NCBI GenBank assembly: GCA_039030555.1
Contig: JBCCDY010000004.1
Span: 186,001 to 250,000 of the forward strand
Direction: 5' to 3'
Source of the DNA: JBCCDY01 sp039030555
GTDB taxonomy: Bacteria; Bacteroidota; Bacteroidia; Cytophagales; Cyclobacteriaceae
DNA length: 64,000 bases
A program made the position numbers and the translations under genes. Below the pieces are notes generated by a model. That model was given only the letters and a program-made list of their open reading frames with translations. It had not been told where the DNA came from and ran no database searches. Below are positions 36,881 through 45,162 of the stretch, one piece after another (the first letter of the stretch is position 1; each line of letters opens with the position of its first letter).

Positions 36881-37956
36881 TCTTCAGGGTCGTAAAGCGG
36901 ATAGGTATCGTCTAATATTTTAAATCCCAAATCGCTGAAATAATGCGCTCCACTAGTTAAAACTACTACTCCTATTTGATTTTCAACATCAAACCCAGCA
37001 AAGCTAGAAAAGCCATTGCTCCCGCCTTTATGGAATAAAATAGTCTTCCCTGATTCTTCTCTCTTTAGAATCTTCCATGCTAATCCTAAAGTTTGTTTTT
37101 CATCCGAAAAACGTTGCTTATGAGTAATTTTTAAGGCAGAGTCAAGCTTTGTAGAATACAAGCCGAGTTGTGCCTCTAAAAACCTCAACATGTCTTTTGC
37201 TGATGCTATAATACCTCCACCAGCGGGAAATTTTCCCATATCAATGGGCGTTACATGTTTTCCATCTCTATAAGGAGTTACCAGCCTATGCCTTTCTTTA
37301 TCGGGAACGGTAAAATAGGTATCCATCATACCTAACTCATCCAGTACTCTATTTTGTAAAAGCTCTTCGTAAGTTTCATTCATTTTTAACTCTAAAGCAT
37401 GCTCTAATACCACATAGGCTAGGTTTGAATATAAGTATCGTTTTTTTGAGCGGATTTTATAACCTGACAGGTACTGACTGAGCATTTCAACTGTATAATC
37501 TCGATATCGATTGGAGTCATCTGTTGTTGTATTATCTGGATTTCTAGGCAATCCTGAAGTATGATTAATGAGATCTAGCAAGGCAATTACTCTTTTACTC
37601 TTCACTTCATTAAAAATTGGTAAGTATTCTTGTACAGGTGCATCTATTTTCATCGCTCCACTTAACTCCAAATCAGCTAATAAAGAGGTAGTGTAAGGTT
37701 TGGTGATCGATGCGATTTCAAACAATGAATTTTCATCTGGTTTAGAGTTATCATTTAATGACATCTGACCAAAACTATAATAGCGAGTTCCATTCTTATC
37801 GATAATGCCAATTATTGTTCCTAAATGGATTCCTGTATCAATTCGTTTTTGAGCTTGTTGTGCTACACCATCAGGTAAATCAACCTTATTTTGGCCTATA
37901 GAATTTAGGCAATGACAAAATATGAATGCTCCAACTACCAGGTATTTCAAATTCAT
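36877..37956 (-). CDS. Class C beta-lactamase-fold serine hydrolase
   Basis: About 359 aa from the ATG at 37954-37956, which sits directly before a signal peptide (MNLKYLVVGAFIFCHCLNSIG); the longer start at 37980 adds eight charged residues in front of it. The nucleophile motif is SITK (SxxK) and the second YSN in LYSNLAYV; HKGG replaces the KTG triad. This is the penicillin-binding/esterase/beta-lactamase group; true beta-lactamase activity is not shown. Divergent from a MarR regulator with two palindromes in between. Confidence 0.88.
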   Translation of the reverse strand: MNLKYLVVGAFIFCHCLNSIGQNKVDLPDGVAQQAQKRIDTGIHLGTIIGIIDKNGTRYYSFGQMSLNDNSKPDENSLFEIASITKPYTTSLLADLELSGAMKIDAPVQEYLPIFNEVKSKRVIALLDLINHTSGLPRNPDNTTTDDSNRYRDYTVEMLSQYLSGYKIRSKKRYLYSNLAYVVLEHALELKMNETYEELLQNRVLDELGMMDTYFTVPDKERHRLVTPYRDGKHVTPIDMGKFPAGGGIIASAKDMLRFLEAQLGLYSTKLDSALKITHKQRFSDEKQTLGLAWKILKREESGKTILFHKGGSNGFSSFAGFDVENQIGVVVLTSGAHYFSDLGFKILDDTYPLYDPEE

Positions 37957-37984
37957 GATTTTATTTCTGTTATATCGCATAATT

Positions 37985-38042
37985 TATCTTTACATAAAGA
38001 TATCTACGGCAAGAATACAAAATATCTTTACATAAAGATATT
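37985..38042. promoter_or_regulatory. Two palindromic operators between beta-lactamase-like gene and marR
   Basis: TATCTTTACATAAAGATA at 37985-38002 is a perfect 18-bp palindrome. The same core, extended to AATATCTTTACATAAAGATATT, lies at 38021-38042 (22 bp, perfect). The centres are 38 bp apart. Position between a MarR gene and a divergent gene is the standard MarR autoregulatory arrangement. Confidence 0.88.
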
Positions 38043-38079
38043 TTTTTTCTAATTTTATTTTCTTTTCAATGAATAGCCG

Positions 38080-38580
38080 ATGAACGAACAGGATAAAGAT
38101 GTTATAGATGAACTTATTGCTGAATGGAAGCAGGAAAGGCCAGAGTTAGATACTTCTGCAATGTCTATAGTTGGTAGGATTTTGAAATTGGGAAAAGTAT
38201 TAGAAAAAAGTGCTAGTAGAGCTCTTAGAGGAAGTAATATCCACTATACTGATTTGGATGTATTAGCTACATTGAGAAGATCAGGCACACCTTATCAGCT
38301 CACTCCCACACAATTGATGCAATCCGTTCTAATTACATCTGGCGCAATGACCACATTATTGAATAGGCTTACAAAATTAGGATTGATATACAGATCTGTT
38401 GACAAAAAAGATGCTCGAATAAAACGAGCTGGCCTCACTAAAAAGGGGATTGAAGTGATTGATAAATCTATAGAAATTCGATTTGAAGAAGCAAGCAAAG
38501 CTGTAAATGTGTTTCATGAAACAGAAAGAGAATTGCTGTCCAAATTGTTAAAAAAAATGCTCCTGGAGTTTGAGGAGTGA
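38080..38580 (+). CDS. MarR-family transcriptional regulator
   Basis: 166 aa. Winged-helix core: TDLDVLATLRRSGTPYQLTPTQLMQSVLITSGAMTTLLNRLTKLGLI, then the wing DKKDARIKRAGLTKKGIEVID. Flanking N- and C-terminal helices are the dimerisation elements. It is transcribed away from the beta-lactamase-like gene, and the two palindromes between them are its likely operators. The gap downstream (38581-38870) has no gene. Confidence 0.93.
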   Translation: MNEQDKDVIDELIAEWKQERPELDTSAMSIVGRILKLGKVLEKSASRALRGSNIHYTDLDVLATLRRSGTPYQLTPTQLMQSVLITSGAMTTLLNRLTKLGLIYRSVDKKDARIKRAGLTKKGIEVIDKSIEIRFEEASKAVNVFHETERELLSKLLKKMLLEFEE

Positions 38581-38647
38581 TGTTTCAAATTGATTACTAA
38601 GGATGAACATGTTAGGGCAGTGACATGGGAAATTTCTTACCGAATTA

Positions 38648-38683
38648 CTCTATTAATCTGTCCTAAATATCGGGATACTTACA
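38648..38683 (+). repeat. Short dispersed repeat, copy 1
   Basis: CTCTATTAATCTGTCCTA...GGGATACTTACAC is nearly repeated at 45130-45162 as CTCTATTAACTGTCCTA...GGGATACTTACAA, about 30 of 36 positions matching by eye. Both copies are intergenic. Confidence 0.5.
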
Positions 38684-38784
38684 CTGTTACAGTAAGACGA
38701 ATTGTCGAAACGAATTCATGAGAATGAGGCCGTTAGTTTTTGATCAGAACTTCACCGGTTTGCTGCTCCAAAGAATCTATCTAC

Positions 38785-38853
38785 GATTTGTGTTCAACCT
38801 TCCCCATTCCGTGTTAATCCGACCATTATAACCCTAGGATATTTGTTTCATCA
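38785..38853 (+). promoter_or_regulatory. Promoter-region element shared with the SDR gene at 43102
   Basis: TGTGTTCAACCTTCCCCATTCCGTG...TATAACCCTAGGATATTTG resembles TGTGTTCAACTTTCCTCTTTTCGTG...TATAAAAGCTATAGGAAATTTG at 43015-43070. The terminal GATATTTG resembles the Bacteroidetes -7 box (TAnnTTTG). Both lie directly before SDR genes, so a common regulator, perhaps the AraC protein encoded at 42063, is likely. Confidence 0.55.
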
Positions 38854-38870
38854 ATTAAAAATTAAAAGCG

Positions 38871-39743
38871 ATGAAACATAAAATTCTGGTTACCGGAGCA
38901 AGTGGTGCTTTTGGGCGTTTGACCTGCTTGCAATTAGCAAAAGATGGTCATGAGGTGGCAGGAACCTTTCGCTCAACCTCAGGTAAAAATGCGGCAGTAG
39001 CAGAAGAACTGAGATCCAATGGGGTACACCTGATTGAGATGGATGTGACCGATGAAGCCAGTGTCAGTGCAGGTGTACAATCTGTCATAGACAAGATGAG
39101 TGGCCTGGATACCGTTTTCAACAACGCAGGCATTGGAGCTAATGGAATCCTGGAGGCTTTTACTGCGGATGACATTCAAAAAATGTTTGACGTGAATGTT
39201 TTTGGTGTGCAACGACTAATGCGAGCCGTTCTGCCACATTTTAGACAACAGGGAAAGGGCACGATCATCCACACTTCAAGCTGTATTGGTAGAATAACGA
39301 CACCTTTTCTTGCTGCCTATTCCGCCTCAAAATATGCCTTGGAATCATTGGCAGAAGGATACCGGGCAGAACTTTCAGGATTTGGTATTGAATCCTGTAT
39401 TGTGGAACCTGGCGGATTTCCCACTGGCTTCATGGGAGCCATGATAACACCAGGTGACACTGATAGACTGAGCCAGTATGGTGAAATGGCAGACATACCC
39501 GAAACCTCGTTGAACGGTTTTGTAGCCTATGTGGAATCCATTCCCCAGCAAAGGCCTGAAAGAGTAGCGGAAGCAGTGGCCGCTTTGGTCGAGACCCCTT
39601 TCGGTGAAAAACCATTCCGGACCGTAGTTGACTTTTCAGGAATGAAAGAACCGGTAGAACAATACAATAAAGTATTGGATGAAACAACAAAAGCAATCTA
39701 CGCAGCAAATGGTGTGGATAATCTATTAGCCTTAAATAAATAA
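38871..39743 (+). CDS. SDR-family oxidoreductase
   Basis: 290 aa, classical SDR. TGASGAFG cofactor loop (residues 8-15), NNAGIG, catalytic Ser in HTSSCIG and YSASK. It resembles 17-beta-hydroxysteroid dehydrogenase/ketoreductase-like SDRs with the EPGGFPTGFM loop. The start ATG follows the shared promoter element, and the next gene, another SDR, begins 30 nt later on the same strand. Confidence 0.93.
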   Translation: MKHKILVTGASGAFGRLTCLQLAKDGHEVAGTFRSTSGKNAAVAEELRSNGVHLIEMDVTDEASVSAGVQSVIDKMSGLDTVFNNAGIGANGILEAFTADDIQKMFDVNVFGVQRLMRAVLPHFRQQGKGTIIHTSSCIGRITTPFLAAYSASKYALESLAEGYRAELSGFGIESCIVEPGGFPTGFMGAMITPGDTDRLSQYGEMADIPETSLNGFVAYVESIPQQRPERVAEAVAALVETPFGEKPFRTVVDFSGMKEPVEQYNKVLDETTKAIYAANGVDNLLALNK

Positions 39744-39773
39744 TTCTATTGACCCACTACAAAAATTAAAATC

Positions 39774-40688
39774 ATGAAAAATCTTAGGTATTATGTATTT
39801 ATTATAAGTCTGACACTCCTGGCAGGCTTACATCAAAATGCTGCTAAAGCACAAACCGAAACAACTGCAGAGCGCAAAGAGGAACCCCAGGTAATTATCA
39901 TCACGGGTACTTCTTCAGGTTTTGGTAAAGCTGCAGCTGAGAAACTAGTGGCCAAAGGTCATATTGTATACGGAGGTGACATCAATGTCAAAGGGAACAA
40001 GTATTTGGATAAAATTGGTGGTCACGCACTCAAAATGGATGTAACAGATGATAAACAGGTCCGAGCAGGTATCGACCGTATAATTTCTGAACAGGGACGC
40101 ATCGACGTACTGATTAATAACGCTGGTTATGGTGAATTTGCGACCATCGAAAACATTAGTATTGATGACCTTAAACATCAGTTTGATGTCAATGTATTTG
40201 GTTACGCCCGGCTTCAACAGGCCGTCCTGCCACATATGCGCAAGCAACGTTCTGGCCGGGTAATCATTGTGTCTTCGGTGATAAGCAAATTCTCACTACC
40301 AATGCTCGGCTGGTACTCCTCTACCAAACATGCACTGGAAGGCATGGCAGATGCCCTTCGACAGGAAGTAGCCCAGTTCAATATTGATGTGGTAAAGATA
40401 CAACCAGGTGCCGCTCAAACAGGGTTCGGTGCAACGGCCTTTGCACGACTTGAACAGTCCAATGTCCCGGAAGATTATCGGGCGATGATCGATGCCAGTG
40501 TAAAGTCTTTGGAGGACAATTTTGCATCCTCTCCGGGACCTGAGGATACTGCGGAGACTATAGTCGAGGCCACCGAACTGGTGAATCCAAAGATCACCTA
40601 TATCACAGCGAATGCGGATGAGATTGTACGGTTAAGGAAGGAAATGTCCGAGGAGGATTTTTACAAAATGTTCTCGGGGAATGAGTAA
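39774..40688 (+). CDS. SDR-family oxidoreductase with an N-terminal signal peptide
   Basis: 304 aa. A clear Sec-type signal (MKNLRYYVFIISLTLLAG, then AAKA-Q) precedes a complete SDR domain: TGTSSGFG cofactor loop (residues about 44-51), NNAGYG, catalytic Ser in VSSVISK and YSSTK. All catalytic residues are intact, so export of a cofactor-dependent enzyme is odd. It may be anchored at the membrane or periplasmic with a tightly held cofactor. Preceded by a cytoplasmic-looking SDR 30 nt upstream. Confidence 0.88.
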   Translation: MKNLRYYVFIISLTLLAGLHQNAAKAQTETTAERKEEPQVIIITGTSSGFGKAAAEKLVAKGHIVYGGDINVKGNKYLDKIGGHALKMDVTDDKQVRAGIDRIISEQGRIDVLINNAGYGEFATIENISIDDLKHQFDVNVFGYARLQQAVLPHMRKQRSGRVIIVSSVISKFSLPMLGWYSSTKHALEGMADALRQEVAQFNIDVVKIQPGAAQTGFGATAFARLEQSNVPEDYRAMIDASVKSLEDNFASSPGPEDTAETIVEATELVNPKITYITANADEIVRLRKEMSEEDFYKMFSGNE

Positions 40689-40749
40689 AAAACAAAAGAT
40701 CCTGTTTAGACTGAAGCATTGGCATTATTGCTATAGCTAAAAATAATCT

Positions 40750-41964
40750 ATGAAGCTGTTCCAGTCCCCTCATGTACTGCCCTCGAACCAGCGGTTCTAC
40801 GTAATCACCCAATGGGCCTATCTCATTGGGTTTTGCGGTCATATTATGGCCTATTTTTCGTTTGAACAAATGGGGATCGTTGAAATGGTGGGGGTCAACC
40901 TGTATTACAGTATTCCCACCTTTGTCCTATGTTTTCTGCTGAATAGAAAAGGGAAGCATAATGCCGCTTTTGCCTTTGCTTTTTTAGAATTATGGTTACA
41001 CCAGGTACTTAGCACCTACTATATGGGATGGGACATTGGGGCCCATTTTTGGTTAATCTATCTCTGCGGGTTAGCCTTTTTCAATCCGGCCTGGAAAAAT
41101 CGTACCCAAATAGTCCTTATGCTTGTTGTTGTTTCCAGTTATGTATTCATGTTCCACTGGTATCAAAATGGTGTTTATGAAATAGATATCAACATGCTTA
41201 AAAGTAATTCTCTGGTCAATGCACTCGTCTGTATGATCATTATATCCCTGTTGATCAATTACTATTCCCGTGCCGCAACCAAGGCAGAGTTTCTACTGAA
41301 GGAAGAAAAAGAAAAGACTGCTCAAATGTTAGACCGGGTTGAATCTTTATTTGGACAGCAGGTTTCTTTTGAAATTGCCCAGGAACTGATTTCCGGAGAG
41401 GTTGATTTTGGGAGCAAGCACTTTAAGGTAAGTATATTGTTCATGGACATCAGGGATTTTACAGTGTTTGCAGATTCCCATGAACCAATGCAGGTAGCCT
41501 CCTTTCAAAATACCGTTTTTAGCGAGATAATAGACATTGTGAGAGAAAACAAAGGAGTGGCACTCCAGATCCTGGGTGATGGAATAATGGCGGTCTTTGG
41601 AGCGCCGGTTGCATATACCGATCATGCCGGTAGGGCCGTAAAGGCTGGTCAGCAAATTGTTGAACGCGCGTCTTTACTGGGAAAGAGTGGAAAGATCCCA
41701 ACGATCAAGGTGGGGATAGGTATTCATTCGGGCCGGGTCATTGCCGGTAATGTAGGCAATACCTCGCGCAATTTTTATTCACTTACCGGAAAGAATGTGA
41801 TCATAGCTGCCCGGATCGAACAACTCAACAAAATCCATGATAGTCAGCTTCTTATTTCATCATCAACCTATACGGTATTAGATCCCAAGCCTGAGGCCCA
41901 GGATTTAGGACCAACTTCACTAAAAGGCATTGGAGAGGAAATAAGGATCTACAAGCTTGGATAA
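40750..41964 (+). CDS. Membrane class III adenylate/guanylate cyclase
   Basis: 404 aa: about six N-terminal membrane helices (18-38, 45-64, 70-92, 98-112, 118-138, 150-170), a short coiled linker (about 178-205), and a C-terminal cyclase domain (about 225-400). The metal-binding Asp pair is present: Asp233 in FMDIRDFT and Asp277 in LGDGIMAVFG. Arg355 of the transition-state pair is present, but the usual Asn four residues before it is Ile351. A target of cAMP/cGMP is not in the immediate neighbourhood. It is 61 nt after the exported SDR. Confidence 0.9.
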   Translation: MKLFQSPHVLPSNQRFYVITQWAYLIGFCGHIMAYFSFEQMGIVEMVGVNLYYSIPTFVLCFLLNRKGKHNAAFAFAFLELWLHQVLSTYYMGWDIGAHFWLIYLCGLAFFNPAWKNRTQIVLMLVVVSSYVFMFHWYQNGVYEIDINMLKSNSLVNALVCMIIISLLINYYSRAATKAEFLLKEEKEKTAQMLDRVESLFGQQVSFEIAQELISGEVDFGSKHFKVSILFMDIRDFTVFADSHEPMQVASFQNTVFSEIIDIVRENKGVALQILGDGIMAVFGAPVAYTDHAGRAVKAGQQIVERASLLGKSGKIPTIKVGIGIHSGRVIAGNVGNTSRNFYSLTGKNVIIAARIEQLNKIHDSQLLISSSTYTVLDPKPEAQDLGPTSLKGIGEEIRIYKLG

Positions 41965-42062
41965 TACCTCAGTAACAAGTAAAACTTAAAATGTGTTAGT
42001 CAATCAAGGATTAGTGTTGATGAACTCAATGCATTAGAAACAATTTTGAAAAAAATAAGAAT

Positions 42063-42971
42063 ATGAGTAATCCTATAATTCATTCTAAAACGATCGCCGA
42101 AATTCGATCAGTATTTGGCTTAGATAAACCCACGCACCCTTTGATAACCATACTTGACACTAAAAAACTAGCCTATGGACAAGAGACCGTGGGAAAACGT
42201 TTTTCGTCAGATTTATACTGTGTTGCATTAAAAGATTCAAGTTGTGGAATTGATTACGGACGAAATTCGTACGACTTTGATGATGGGGTATTGATTTTTA
42301 CGGCTCCCTGCCAGGTAATCACCGTTAAGAAACCTCAACAACTTAATGAGGTTGAAGGGTGGATATTATATTTCCATTCCGACCTGATCAGAAACACATC
42401 ACTTGGCAAGAAAATGGATGCTTACAGTTTCTTCAATTACGAAGTTCACGAGGCCCTGCACCTTTCTGAGCCGGAGCAAGATATACTCAATCAAATCATT
42501 CAACTGATCCAGTACGAAATCAAGGAGCGAATCGATAACCATAGTCAACAGGTATTAGTCTCAAATATTGAATTGATGCTGAATCACAGTGTTCGTTTCT
42601 ATGAGAGGCAATTCAACACACGTTCTGCCAGTAATCTTGATGTTGTTTCTAAAGTGGAAACGCTATTGAAGAAGTATTATACGGAAAATGAACTTATTGA
42701 GAAGGGGCAACCTACAATTCACTACCTGGCGGACAATTGCCATCTTTCACCCAGTTATCTGAGCGACCTGCTTACCAAGGAAACTGGTCGTTCTGCAAAG
42801 GACCACATCAATGATTTTCTGATAGATAAAGCCAAACATTTACTATTGAGCTCAAACGATTCAGTTAGCGGCATTGCCTATACGTTGGGATTCAATTACC
42901 CCCACTATTTTGCCAGGTTGTTCAAACAAAAAACGGGCAAGACCCCACAGGAGTACAGACAGTTAAATTAA
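42063..42971 (+). CDS. AraC-family transcriptional regulator
   Basis: 302 aa. C-terminal HTH pair NCHLSPSYLSDLLTKETGRSA and IAYTLGFNYPHYFARLFKQKTGKTPQEYRQ; N-terminal AraC-type sensing domain. It ends before a strong terminator, and the SDR gene after it carries an upstream element shared with the SDR at 38871. It is the natural candidate to control both. Confidence 0.93.
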   Translation: MSNPIIHSKTIAEIRSVFGLDKPTHPLITILDTKKLAYGQETVGKRFSSDLYCVALKDSSCGIDYGRNSYDFDDGVLIFTAPCQVITVKKPQQLNEVEGWILYFHSDLIRNTSLGKKMDAYSFFNYEVHEALHLSEPEQDILNQIIQLIQYEIKERIDNHSQQVLVSNIELMLNHSVRFYERQFNTRSASNLDVVSKVETLLKKYYTENELIEKGQPTIHYLADNCHLSPSYLSDLLTKETGRSAKDHINDFLIDKAKHLLLSSNDSVSGIAYTLGFNYPHYFARLFKQKTGKTPQEYRQLN

Positions 42972-42977
42972 ATCGAG

Positions 42978-43002
42978 AGGAAGCCAAAAGGCTTCCTTTT
43001 TT
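42978..43002 (+). terminator. Intrinsic terminator of the AraC gene
   Basis: AGGAAGCC-AAAA-GGCTTCCT followed by TTTTT: an 8-bp perfect stem with a tetraloop and a T tract, 7 nt after the stop. Confidence 0.93.
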
Positions 43003-43010
43003 CATTCTGC

Positions 43011-43078
43011 GATATGTGTTCAACTTTCCTCTTTTCGTGCTCATTCAGCTATAAAAGCTATAGGAAATTTGTTTTCAA
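43011..43078 (+). promoter_or_regulatory. Promoter-region element shared with the SDR gene at 38871
   Basis: Second copy of the element described at 38785-38853, ending in GAAATTTG at 43063-43070, a likely -7 box. It lies about 30 nt before the ATG at 43102. Conservation around it exceeds that of neighbouring intergenic DNA. Confidence 0.55.
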
Positions 43079-43101
43079 CGAATGACTACAAATTCAGAGA
43101 C

Positions 43102-43914
43102 ATGAAAAAGACCATATTAATTACCGGAGCAAGTAGTGGTATTGGAAAAGCCACAGCAATTCATTTTCAAAACAGCGGTTGGAATGTCATTGCCACAATG
43201 CGGACTCCTGAAAAAGAGGCAGAGCTAAATCAATTAGACCATGTACTGGTAGAAAAATTGGATGTCCTTGATTTAGAATCCATTGATAAGGCTATTCAAA
43301 GCGGTATTGAAAAATTCGGAAGGATTGATGCCCTGGTAAACAATGCAGGGTATGGGGCCTACGGGCCATTGGAATCCTTTCCGCGGGAAAACATTGTCAG
43401 ACAATTCAACACCAACGTCATTGGTTTGATGGATGTAACCAAGGCGGTCATCCCTCATTTTAGAGAGAAAAAAGATGGGATCATCGTTAACATTTCTTCA
43501 ATAGGAGGACAAATGACATTTGCATTGGGCTCACTCTATCACGGAACAAAATTTGCAGTTGAAGGGATTTCGGAATCGCTCCACTATGAAATGGAACAAA
43601 TAGGTGTAAAGGTCAAAATTGTGGAACCAGGGTTCATTGCCACTGATTTCGGGGGTCGTTCATTTGACTTTCAATCTGGAGAAATCAGTGATTACCAGCC
43701 TATCATCAATGCCTTAATGAAACAATGGCAGAACCCGGACAATACGGTTTCACCTTCAAGTTTGGTTGCCGATGTAATCTATACCGCTGTGACCGATGGA
43801 ACCGATCAACTTAGATATCGGGCTGGGGATGATGCCCATCTCTTGCTCGACAGCAGAAAGAAAATGAGCGATGGCGAGTTTATTTCCATGATGAAAGGTC
43901 AAATGATAATGTAA
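43102..43914 (+). CDS. SDR-family oxidoreductase
   Basis: About 270 aa from the ATG at 43102 (MKKTILITGASSGIGKA); an upstream in-frame ATG at 43069 would add 11 residues and place the start inside the promoter-like element, so it is less likely. TGASSGIG loop, NNAGYGAYGPLE, ISSIGG and YHGTK active-site motif. It resembles the ketoreductase/17-beta-HSD-like SDRs. Followed 74 nt later by an EthD-type lipoprotein. Confidence 0.93.
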   Translation: MKKTILITGASSGIGKATAIHFQNSGWNVIATMRTPEKEAELNQLDHVLVEKLDVLDLESIDKAIQSGIEKFGRIDALVNNAGYGAYGPLESFPRENIVRQFNTNVIGLMDVTKAVIPHFREKKDGIIVNISSIGGQMTFALGSLYHGTKFAVEGISESLHYEMEQIGVKVKIVEPGFIATDFGGRSFDFQSGEISDYQPIINALMKQWQNPDNTVSPSSLVADVIYTAVTDGTDQLRYRAGDDAHLLLDSRKKMSDGEFISMMKGQMIM

Positions 43915-43988
43915 ATCCTGGCCAACACAATAAGCCAAGTAAATATTATAAAAACGAAATAGAAAAGAATCAATTAATCCAAACACCA

Positions 43989-44393
43989 ATGAAATTATTG
44001 AATATACTACCCTTGATGACAACGCTAATGGTATTCTCATGTAAGCCGAGTTCACCAGAACAAAATAGTGTGGAACCCAAAACTCCTGACGGGGATTACA
44101 AGTTCCACGTACTGTACCCACAGCCGACCGATACCATTCAGTTTGATCTGGATTATTCAGGGCACCTTAATCTGTTAGACTCCTTAATGGGTTATTCGCA
44201 AGAGGATAAACCTTATTACATTACCAAATTTGGCACTCCTGCACCATTTTATCAGATGTTCATAATGACTTTTGAAACGAGAGAGGAGCTTGATGCAACC
44301 ATCAATTCAAAAGAAATGGAAGAAGCAGGGAAAGATGCAATGAGAATATCCTCTGGAGGAGCCCCGATAGTCTTGATCGGAAATGAAGAATAG
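43989..44393 (+). CDS. EthD-domain lipoprotein
   Basis: 134 aa. Lipoprotein signal with Cys at residue 18 (TTLMVFSCKPSS). The mature part is an EthD-like ferredoxin fold: YKFHVLYPQPTDTIQFDLDYSGHLNLL, YQMFIMTFETREELDATINSKEMEEAGKDA and FGTP. EthD proteins are known from ether degradation operons but most are uncharacterised. Together with the exported SDR it may work in the periplasm. Confidence 0.85.
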   Translation: MKLLNILPLMTTLMVFSCKPSSPEQNSVEPKTPDGDYKFHVLYPQPTDTIQFDLDYSGHLNLLDSLMGYSQEDKPYYITKFGTPAPFYQMFIMTFETREELDATINSKEMEEAGKDAMRISSGGAPIVLIGNEE

Positions 44394-44470
44394 CATTTTT
44401 AAATGACTATGATAGGATAAGAGACCCCTGGCAGTATGCAAGGGCGTATGCTTAATTAAATGCTAAAGCC

Positions 44471-44758
44471 ATGAATCAATTTGATAGTAGTTTATCTGAT
44501 ATTTCTAACAGCATAGTTAAGTTGAAAACGGAATTGATGAGAAAGACACGAGCTATAGATAAGATATGTTTCATAAACAATCACGTATTAAGATCTCCTG
44601 TGGCCTCAATACAAGGCTTAATATACCTTCTTGAAACATTTAACCATAAGGAAGAAGTATGGCATGTTATAGAGTTACTCCGGAAACAGGTTGAGGAGTT
44701 GGATAAAGTCACTCGAAAGATCAATCAATCTACCTCTTTAGAGGATCACAAACAATGA
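44471..44758 (+). CDS. Stand-alone histidine-kinase dimerisation (DHp)-like protein
   Basis: 95 aa. KICFINNHVLRSPVASIQGLIYLL matches the H-box of Bacteroidetes kinases (SHxLRxPLAxIxGL), with candidate phospho-acceptor His38; the rest is a second long helix (VWHVIELLRKQVEELDKVTRKI). No ATPase domain follows in any frame before the repeat at 44850. It could accept phosphate from another kinase, act as a dominant dimer partner, or be a truncated remnant. The ATG is at 44471 with no obvious Shine-Dalgarno. Confidence 0.7.
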   Translation: MNQFDSSLSDISNSIVKLKTELMRKTRAIDKICFINNHVLRSPVASIQGLIYLLETFNHKEEVWHVIELLRKQVEELDKVTRKINQSTSLEDHKQ

Positions 44759-44849
44759 TAAAATTTCAACGGTGTTAAAACCTGAAGAGATATTGACCAG
44801 GGGCTTTGTATCACTCATTTTGAGTGACATGAAAAACCAAGATCGAATA

Positions 44850-45070
44850 GCAATTTCCCATCTTTTTTGCCTTTTTTCAGAAGTTGGAAAGGATTTCCCA
44901 ACAGTTTCTCAACTGAGATGAGAAAAAACTGAGAAACAAACATGCTTTTGTCCGAATCTTGTCCGTGTAAACACCTTGAGCCCAAAAATCAGCTCATACG
45001 CTCAATAATGAGCTATTTTAAGCCTCGCAAACATCTCATGTGGAGAATATCGTTTTGCTAGAGTTAAGAA
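44850..45070 (+). repeat. Dispersed intergenic repeat, copy C
   Basis: Third copy. Hairpin 1 is TTTCTCA-ACTGAGA-TGAGAAA (44905-44925), where the C-G pair of copies A and B is replaced by T-A on both arms. Hairpin 2 is GCTCA-ATAA-TGAGC (45000-45013), also unlike the other two in sequence. The downstream block TTTTAAGCCTCGCAAACATC is conserved. The stretch to 45330, apart from the short repeat at 45130-45162, shows no gene. Confidence 0.75.
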
Positions 45071-45129
45071 ATTAAATTTATTACACTCGCAAATGATAAG
45101 ATGTATTGAGTGTTTCCCCTGATTTTCTG

Positions 45130-45162
45130 CTCTATTAACTGTCCTATTTGGGGATACTTACA
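45130..45162 (+). repeat. Short dispersed repeat, copy 2
   Basis: Pairs with 38648-38683 (see there). It lies about 60 nt beyond the end of repeat copy C. Confidence 0.5.

Noticed and set aside
28021..45070. Integron attC-like role for the dispersed repeat
   Set aside because: Copies lack the attC core sites I would expect, are about 8.5 kb apart, and no integron integrase is present. Only an integrase fragment of the ordinary tyrosine type is seen.
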